Source of the DNA: Antrodiella citrinella
Lineage: Eukaryota > Basidiomycota > Agaricomycetes > Polyporales > Steccherinaceae
Length of the DNA: 13,909 nt
Direction of reading: 5' to 3'
Assembly: GCA_004802725.1 (NCBI GenBank)
Contig: SGPM01000523.1
Span: forward strand, 1-13,909
Of this stretch, positions 8,653-13,909 are shown in pieces. The notes beneath the pieces are model-generated. The model did not search any database, had not been told where the DNA came from, and saw only the letters and a program-made list of their open reading frames with translations. Position 1 is the first letter of the stretch. Each line of letters starts with the position of its first letter. The position numbers and the translations under genes were made by a program.

Positions 8653-8717
8653 CTCAAGAGTATCTTACTTCTTGAGGATCTTCGAGTACGTTTACCGTAG
8701 TATCTTACTTACGGTAA
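8653..8717 (-). other. Two tandem hairpins with the same 10-nt loop, near the R/U5 boundary
   Basis: On the plus strand, 8692-8699 TTACCGTA pairs with 8710-8717 TACGGTAA around loop GTATCTTACT (8700-8709). Next to it, 8653-8659 CTCAAGA pairs with 8670-8676 TCTTGAG around the identical loop (8660-8669). The stems (8 and 7 bp) are unrelated in sequence while the loop is the same in both. In the element RNA the loop reads AGTAAGATAC. Position near the RNA 5' end and just after AATAAA allows roles in packaging, dimerisation or 3' end formation; none is shown. Confidence 0.75.
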
Positions 8718-8736
8718 TTAGAACAGCGCCTGAGTC

Positions 8737-8742
8737 TTTATT
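8737..8742 (-). terminator. Polyadenylation signal AATAAA in the LTR
   Basis: AATAAA on the minus strand lies 69 nt after the TATA box and 20 nt before the twin hairpins. In the 3' LTR the same motif would direct 3' end formation, giving a short R region. Fungi do not need a perfect AATAAA, so this is supportive only. Confidence 0.45.
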
Positions 8743-8810
8743 CACGCAGTGTGATAAAGGGGAAAAGATATGAATTGTGAGTTGGTCTTTGGTGGACGAA
8801 GAGCGAGTCG

Positions 8811-8817
8811 TTATATA
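8811..8817 (-). promoter_or_regulatory. LTR TATA box
   Basis: TATATAA on the minus strand, about 205 bp into the LTR. It predicts a transcript start near 8785, with the polyadenylation signal downstream as the LTR life cycle requires. A second possible initiation zone follows a CT-rich run at about 8630-8590. Confidence 0.5.
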
Positions 8818-8897
8818 CATGTACGAGGCATTCTTCGAGATCTTTCTAGTAAGTACATGGTTATGCAGACGAGAGTCCTTGGGAGTCAGAGTGTCGT

Positions 8898-8961
8898 ATG
8901 GCCGAAGCCCGAGAGATAGTAAATGGAAAAGGGAGTATGGCCGCATGGCCGAATGCCCGAG
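8898..8961 (-). repeat. Short direct repeats in U3
   Basis: On the plus strand ATGGCCGAAGCCCGAG (8898-8913) recurs as ATGGCCGAATGCCCGAG (8945-8961), with a partial third ATGGCCG at 8937-8943. They lie 80-145 bp upstream of the TATA box, where short repeats often act as transcription factor sites. No factor is assigned. Confidence 0.5.
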
Positions 8962-9024
8962 GTACGTTGATGATGCGTGAAAGAGAGTCCTAATCAAGAG
9001 AGGTAAATATGGTTACACAACAGC

Positions 9025-9456
9025 TTGCTACTCGCCAGGTCGCTTCTTCGTGACCGCGCGCCCGGTTTCCTTGGGGACGGTGCTGATCCAGTAGAGCTCG
9101 AGCAACCTCTTGACGCGGACGTGCCCGATGATTTCACCGCGGACGTCGACCACCCCGCCCTATTCCACCTTGATCCCACTCCTCTCGCCACGTCACACGA
9201 TCGGGCTTCGGGCTCCCCTGAGGCGTCCATTCAATCACCTCCCGCTGCTGTCGAAGGCAGAGTTCCAATGGCGACCGCGAACGCTCGCGCTTCCTCCGAT
9301 GCTGCTCCTGAGGAAGTATCGTCGAACGTCATCCTGAAGTCAGTCGACGAGATCGCCACAGTTTCCGGTGATGAAGCGGAGGGGATCGATGAGGATGACG
9401 AAGACAACGATATAGGATCACGGGAGGACGATGAGATGGCTGTTACCGACGACTGA
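9025..9456 (+). CDS. C-terminal part of a host protein, 5' end cut off by the retrotransposon
   Basis: The frame is open from the LTR edge to a TGA at 9454-9456 (about 143 codons) and has no ATG near its left end; the first in-frame ATG is at about 9267. Codon use (many GAC, GTC, GCC, CTC) looks like real coding sequence. The product is rich in Asp, Glu, Ala and Ser: an Asp/Pro-rich part (PLDADVPDDFTADVDHP), then a Ser/Ala-rich part and an acidic tail (DEDDEDND, REDDEMAVTDD). No domain is recognised. CAG at about 9036-9038 could be an intron acceptor, so the LTR may sit in an intron or in an exon. It is convergent with the kinase gene to its right. Either a disrupted gene or the last exon of a gene lying mainly left of the element. 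Confidence 0.6.
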   Translation: MLLARSLLRDRAPGFLGDGADPVELEQPLDADVPDDFTADVDHPALFHLDPTPLATSHDRASGSPEASIQSPPAAVEGRVPMATANARASSDAAPEEVSSNVILKSVDEIATVSGDEAEGIDEDDEDNDIGSREDDEMAVTDD

Positions 9457-9862
9457 AACATCCGCGCCCTTAGGTACTGTCTGTCGTATATTTCTTGAAT
9501 GCTTGTCGTGGCTTCTTGGACCTGATTGTAACTAGTAACTTTTACTGAAAGCTTTGAGTAAATGAGTCTTTTCTTGGTATCTTGAAAGTCAGAGTGATAA
9601 AAACAGAGGAAATCAAGAGAGAAAATAGAAGTCAAATGGAGCTAAGTGAGTGTAGTAACTCCATAGCTGGGAGGTAAGATGAAATGAGAATGTGAAACTC
9701 AGGGTACTTGAAGATGAAGAGGAGCATAGAAAAACTTAGAGACTTGTCCGAACCCTACACGAACCCTACGTATGGTCGTCCGAAAATCGTCCGAGTATCG
9801 CTAGAGCCTTACGAACCGTGGTATAGCGTTCCGATTGGCATCCGCGGCGGCGAACGTCGGGC
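9457..9862. other. Noncoding stretch between two convergent genes
   Basis: It holds the 3' flanks of the truncated plus-strand gene and of the minus-strand kinase gene. No convincing frame, RNA gene or transposon end is seen. A short direct repeat, CGAACCCTAC at 9749-9758 and 9760-9769, is the only pattern. Confidence 0.6.
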
Positions 9863-12188
9863 CTACTCGATAGGGTCATCCTCCCCCCAACTGAAGTTCT
9901 GACCGTCCCCGGTCAGGAAGTACGATTCCGCGTCCTCCAGGTAATCCACCGCTGCTTCGTCATCGTCGATAGCGTACGGGTCAAGCTCGGGGTCTGACGG
10001 AGGAACGGGAGGAGGTCCGAGGTACGCCGGGTCGTCGTCGCCTTGCGTGTCGGAGTCCATCATGTCTCGAAGCCGCTCAGAGTCATTCACTTCCGCACCA
10101 TCGCCTTCCTGTTCTTCGGCCAAATCCCAGTCAGTGAGGACACCAACAATTTTCTGCTCGCCGTCGACGTTACTCTCGCGGTAGAACATGATGTTTCCGT
10201 AGCTGACATCCCGGTGCAGAATATGAGATGTCTCCCACACCCAATGGTGACCTGCATCGACTGTAAGGTGAAGCTCGATGTCGTGGGATGGAAAAATACG
10301 TACCGGTTACTACGTCTACAAACACTTGCTTGAGCTCATCACGATTGTCGATACGTTCCAGGGGGAGATACTCGGGCATAACGAGGATACGAAAGCAACG
10401 CCGACTGGCCTCTGGGACAGGGCTCATTTTCGCGCGAGGAAATCCCATTCGCTCATCATCCATCTTGCCGTTGAAGGAGCACTTGAGGTCGACGATGTGC
10501 TTCAGGAATTGCCGCGCGCGGTCGTCCCCGTTGAGCTTGCGACGTATGATTCTAATGAACTTGTCTTCCGCAGGCCGCGACTCCAGAGGACTCGCCAGTT
10601 TAGCGACGAGACGAACGTTGGCGATATCGAACTGTGCGGCCGCCCGAGGACCTGCTAGCACTGGGATCACAGTGGTACCACGCCCGACCGTTCCATACGC
10701 CGTGTGGACCTGACGACCCTCATCGAGGTTCACCTGAAACTCCGCGAACTGGACTGCGCTTCCTGTCCCTTCGTCGAATGCACTCGTGAGATCGGCTGGA
10801 GCGTCTATAGGTGGCAGAGCGGCGGATGTAGCTACAGGAAGGGTGAGGATCACGTCCTGGTACTGAACAAGATGCTCGGCATTGTTGACAGACAGGAATG
10901 GGTGGAAACCGAAATGGTGCGCGTCCCCATAGTGATGTGCCGCAACGACGAGTAGGAAGTATTGCGGTTGCTCGAAGATATCGAATAACTCGCTCTTGAC
11001 GAGTCCCATACGGTCCGCNTACCACAGCGACATCTTGGTCTCCTCCAGCAGGAATCCAGTCGCGTATGTGCGCGCGCCGTGTGAGAGCAGTTCGTTGAGG
11101 TACTTGGCAATCTGGAGCTCATGTCCTGTGAGCTCTGGTGCATCGTCGTTCCAGTCGGCTGCAGGAAGTGTAGATGACGTGGATGAANCAGAGGGGACTT
11201 CACGTGCAGTCTTGACGCGTTTCGGTGGAGCGTATTCAGCATCGTCATCGTCTTGCTTTCCGCGTTTCCTCTTGTCTTTCGTTTCGAACACCTAGGNCAA
11301 ACCATCCAGTTTCAGCAAAAGCAGACACGGAGGGAAGGCTTCACTCACCCTTTTGATATCCTCTGCAGAAATACGGAGATGGAAAGTATCTGCAGACTGC
11401 TTGACCCTCGCATACCTCTTCTTCAGCTCCCCNCAATCCACGAGATATTCCCAACGTTGCATTGAGATGCCNTGAATGGGTGAGCAGCCAAAGTCTGGCT
11501 TGTACTTCGCATACGTACCACGGACGGTGCGGTCCATCATGTTGAAGAAAAACATGGGAGTGTGGCCATCGGCCGCTGGAAGCTGGCTCGCAAGATCCAG
11601 CCAGATCTTCTCGAGCGCGATAGCTGCATCTCCTTCGGGTTGATTGGTGCCAGACTTGGCGTAAGTACTGCCGTGGTATCGTATGTAGTCCTTGGTGTTG
11701 ATGGCGAATGTCGTGTCGTCTTCCAGCTCGAGATCGGCGAGGTTCAATTGCCACACGTCGCGAATGAACTTGGCGATAGGGAAGTTTCGGATGACGGAGC
11801 CTCGGAAGTGCTGCTTCAAGTACGCCTTGACATCGGGGTCCATATATCCTGCGTTCGACACCGTCGCAGATTGCATGTCACTCTTGATCGGGGAGGACTC
11901 TATCGAGGGTAACGGTGAGCGTGTTGAAGTTGTACTACTAACTGAGTTGCTCGTACCGGAATATGCATTGCGTTGTGGCCAGACACCCGAAAAGGCTGTC
12001 TGGTTCGGTGCATCTGACGCAGCGCGTCGTTCCTGAGGGAGAGGTGCTAGGACGTCGCGAGCTTCGTCAGAGTGGTTGTTGGGCGGCCCGGGGTCCTGAG
12101 ACATGATGGTGTAACCGCGCCACTGGGGATCTTTGACGATGGGATAGCGGAAGACGTATGCAGAACGGTTGAAGTTGGTGGAAGGCAT
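9863..12188 (-). CDS. FunK1-type fungal protein kinase, lacking the C-lobe (three exons)
   Basis: Exons 12188-11349, 11291-10304 and 10251-9863; introns of 57 nt (GTGAGT...CTAG) and 52 nt (GTACGT...GCAG). All joins keep frame, giving 738 aa. The family is the large fungal-specific kinase group typical of Agaricomycetes (Pkinase_fungal/FunK1). Seen: the family segment IAKYLNELLSHGARTYATGF near residue 340; N-lobe Lys in LVAKLAS (K511) with a candidate helix-C Glu (E522); catalytic loop HRDVSYGN (D624, N629); LTDWDLA in place of DFG (D650). After that only 86 residues follow, acidic and Pro-rich. The activation-segment and C-lobe motifs usual here (RTGT, a DDLES-like helix) are absent, nor do I see them downstream in any frame. 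It is therefore probably a pseudokinase or truncated copy. Ambiguous bases at 11019, 11188, 11433 and 11472 leave four codons undecided; those at 11019 (TAN) and 11433 (TGN) could be stops. A basic patch at about 285-310 may be a nuclear signal. Confidence 0.8.
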
Positions 12189-12546
12189 GGTTCAGGCCTC
12201 GTGTCTGACTTTTATGGGGATTGAGAATGATCACCGTGACAAAGAGATACAAAGTTGCTTTGACTTCCCAAATCGGGACGTGGCCACTCGCGATAGACGC
12301 CAGAGTACAGTGATTTCACACGTGACCGTGATTCCAGCCCCGATTGCAACTCCCACGTACGAGTGTCAACGATTGACTGTTGGCAAGATGTTCGACTCTG
12401 ACTGCCAAGTACCTCACTGTGCATGCGTAAATACAAGACATCTACATATCTACATCGATCTCACAGCGACACGTATACGTGGATGAGTTCTGTCATTAGA
12501 TGTTTCAAGCTGGGTGAGCCTGAGCAGAAAGGGTGAGGGCGAGAGG
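12189..12546. other. Region upstream of the kinase gene
   Basis: No gene is seen. On the minus strand ATAAAA (12215-12210) lies 22 nt before the kinase ATG, close for a TATA element. CACGTGAC, an E-box of Cbf1-like form, is at 12319-12326. The remainder has no clear structure. Confidence 0.5.
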
Positions 12547-12706
12547 AAGCTAATATCCCGGTGCAGGATATGGGATGTCTCCTAGACCCAATGGTGACCT
12601 GTAGTATCGAGTCTACCGAGGTGAGGCTCGAGGTTGTGAGAATGGAAAAACACGTACGAGTTACTATGTATACGTCCTTGAGCTCATCACGATTGTCGAT
12701 ACGTCC
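12547..12706 (-). pseudogene. Fragment of a FunK1-type kinase gene with retained intron
   Basis: About 160 bp match the kinase gene at about 10200-10361, including nearly 30 identical bases (ERIDNRDELK/GRIDNRDELK region). It spans the end of exon 2, an intron (12657-12599, 59 nt, GTACGT...ACAG) and the start of exon 3. The exon 3 part reads GHHWV then a stop (TAG at 12584-12582), then a HRDIS-like remnant. Homology stops abruptly on both sides. An intron in place means a DNA-level duplication, not a processed copy. It lies in the same orientation, about 360 bp upstream of the full gene. Confidence 0.85.
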
Positions 12707-13529
12707 CAGCCTTAAAGTGATCACCACCGGCTGCACCAATAATGTTTGTTTTTTTTACACGTGACCGCCTCAACTCCGACAAACTCCGACCTCTCTGTCG
12801 ATATTAGCGCTCACACGAAGTTGAACCCTCTACTTCGTCTCCCGCCATTCTATACTATATCATTCTCACATTCTACTTGATCTGCTAGTGAACAATAGTT
12901 TGTGTCACTTCTGTCACTGGATTATGACTATCCGGAGGATAACGATTCACTTGGGCCGTCGAGTCGACTCAAGGACGTGAGCCGGACGCGACGAGTCGTC
13001 GCGACTCGCGAGTGGAATCAGGTGTTTCACCATCTGAAGCCTACAACTTCGTGACATACACCATAGGATGTTGATAAGATGGATTCTGGAGGGCCGCAGG
13101 TTAACTCAAAACCGGTGAGTCGCATCCGTATTCATGGACAATAGCTCAATTGCGCGTGCAGGTGTAAATTGTATCTCGACTTGTCAATACATGAAAACAT
13201 GTTGATGATGTTGATATTTCGTCGCAGTACCTAGACCCCACTAGATTGCGTGGAATTTACCCAGCATGAACTGCACAAGGACAATGTCCAACGCCACACT
13301 GAGTTGACTCGACCAACGAATAAGTATTCATTCACTAGCAACAGCATATATAGTGACATCGCTAGTACACATACATCATGATCCGACCGATGAATGATTA
13401 AGGCGCACGTTGGTTTCCCCATCGAGTGGGTACTTATCCCGAGGACCACGAAAAGGTCTGCGCCAGGACGCTTGCAAATGCAGCGCGCCCTTCCTCAGGG
13501 AAAGAAACGTACGTACGGTACCAACCCAT
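12707..13529. other. Noncoding intergenic stretch
   Basis: No frame here looks like a gene. Visible items: CCAAT at 12736-12740, a run of eight T followed by CACGTGAC at 12758-12765 (the second copy of an 11-base ACACGTGACCG also at 12318-12328), and a near-perfect palindrome GCGACGAGTCGTCGC at 12988-13002. AT-rich patches occur around 13160-13230 and 13310-13400. Confidence 0.55.
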
Positions 13530-13909
13530 AGTTGCCCTGATCCGACGTCGGCTCATGGTCTTGACTCTGGAGGGGATCTGTGGAAAACACAACCACCCCC
13601 AACCCGGGGCATCAATAGAAGCGAACGTGCAGGTGCGAAGGAAAGGGCGGGTGACCCGCCAGACTCGGAAGCAGTGGTCCGCCCGTCGTCGAGCGGGCCC
13701 CGGACGAAGTCAAAAGCCAATAACCATCCTCCCAATTGAGAGGGCAACCTCCGTCGAAGGCATCCTGCACAGGGCAAGGCAACCTATGCGCATGGCAAGG
13801 GGCATCCTCCGTCGAGGGAAAGGGGGGTAACCAGCCTCCACATTGGGAGGGCGTCCCCCGTCGGGGCCCTCCTCCGTCGAGGGAATTACGGGGAGTAGCC
13901 TCCTCCCAA
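13530..13909. repeat. GC-rich, hairpin-dense region ending in a degenerate tandem repeat
   Basis: Composition becomes GC-rich. CCTCCGTCGAGG-type hairpins (stem CCTC/GAGG, loop CGTC) occur at 13748-13760 (variant), 13806-13818 and 13871-13883, with CCCCCGTCGGGG at 13855-13866. CCTCC...GGAGG hairpins occur at 13728 (weak) and 13835-13850, and CCTCC starts again at 13899. Spacing 13806 to 13871 is 65 bp and 13835 to 13899 is 64 bp, so the last part is a tandem repeat with about a 65-bp unit, cut by the window end. Further palindromes: CCGACGTCGG near 13540 and GCGGGTGACCCGC at 13647-13659. Several frames are open here but none resembles a known protein. Confidence 0.6.

Larger units (their letters stand above)
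1..9022 (-). mobile_element. Ty3/Gypsy chromovirus-type LTR retrotransposon, missing its 3' LTR in this window
   Basis: Seen: a 554-bp LTR at the right end, then on the minus strand gag, pol and a third ORF, ending in a purine-rich tract at the window edge. Domain order protease, RT, RNase H, integrase is that of Ty3/Gypsy; the GPY/F module and chromodomain-like tail after the integrase place it among chromoviruses. Gag and pol have no internal stops over about 7 kb, so the copy is young or still competent, except that only one LTR is visible. With a second LTR it would be about 9.6 kb. The five bases next to the LTR on the right are gcttg; the same five should flank the missing 3' LTR if the insertion made a 5-bp target duplication. 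Family membership is secure; activity is inference. Confidence 0.95.
8469..9022 (-). repeat. 5' long terminal repeat, 554 bp
   Basis: On the element strand the LTR runs from TGTTGTG at 9022 to CACAACA at 8469, a perfect 7-bp terminal inverted repeat with TG...CA ends. It is followed by the primer-binding region and gag leader. A TATA box at 8817-8811 and AATAAA at 8742-8737 suggest U3 of about 235 bp, a short R of about 60 bp and U5 of about 250 bp. Boundaries rest on the terminal repeat and the flanking signals, because the partner LTR is outside the window. Confidence 0.85.

Noticed and set aside
9231..9635. A minus-strand frame of 134 codons.
   Set aside because: It mirrors the acidic plus-strand coding frame as a Ser-rich shadow and its other part is AT-rich noncoding sequence.
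9749..9769. Telomere-like CCCTA repeats.
   Set aside because: Only two copies of CGAACCCTAC, not the TTAGGG-type array of fungal telomeres.
12318..12768. ACACGTGACCG at 12318 and 12757 as ends of a small transposon.
   Set aside because: The copies are direct, not inverted, and nothing else flanking them repeats; chance or shared E-box is enough.
13410..13830. Two overlapping plus-strand frames of 109 and 134 codons near the right end.
   Set aside because: Several frames are open because the region is GC-rich; the products are Arg/Pro-rich and run into hairpin repeats, so composition explains them.
1..13909. tRNA, rRNA or CRISPR features.
   Set aside because: No cloverleaf with A and B boxes, no rRNA core motif and no regularly spaced identical repeats were seen.

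Overview
The window looks like nuclear DNA of a mushroom-forming basidiomycete (Agaricomycetes). The reasons are a FunK1-type fungal protein kinase gene with 52-57 nt GT-AG introns, a nearly intact Ty3/Gypsy chromovirus, and no bacterial-type operons or RNA genes. The assignment is inference from gene families and intron style.

Positions 1-9022 hold one LTR retrotransposon read on the minus strand. From its 5' end (right) to its 3' end (left) the order is: a 554-bp 5' LTR (8469-9022) with TGTTGTG/CACAACA ends; a 77-nt leader with the primer-binding region; gag (8391-6289, 700 aa); a -1 frameshift signal (heptamer GGGTTTT directly before the gag stop, then a strong stem); pol (protease, RT, RNase H, integrase, GPY/F, divergent chromodomain; ends at 1349); a 155-nt gap; and a third ORF (1193-25) that needs a 53-nt intron to be read through. 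A purine tract ends at position 1, so the 3' LTR should lie just outside the window. The gag and pol frames are open throughout, which suggests a young insertion. The third ORF occupies the env position but has no visible signal peptide or membrane segment; it is the main novelty.

Positions 9023-9456 (plus strand) are the C-terminal part of a host gene cut off at the LTR edge; the element appears to have inserted into or just upstream of its coding region. A noncoding stretch (9457-9862) separates it from a convergent three-exon FunK1-type kinase gene (12188-9863, minus strand). That gene has a recognisable N-lobe, HRD and DWD motifs but no C-lobe. Five ambiguous bases fall in 11019-11472. 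About 360 bp upstream of its start, 12547-12706 is a broken copy of the kinase region around the second intron, with the intron retained and a premature stop.

From 12707 to about 13530 nothing convincing is coded. From about 13530 to the end the sequence becomes GC-rich and full of short hairpins, ending in a degenerate tandem repeat of about 65 bp. The window therefore runs from one repeat (a missing LTR) to another, as expected of a contig bounded by repeats.
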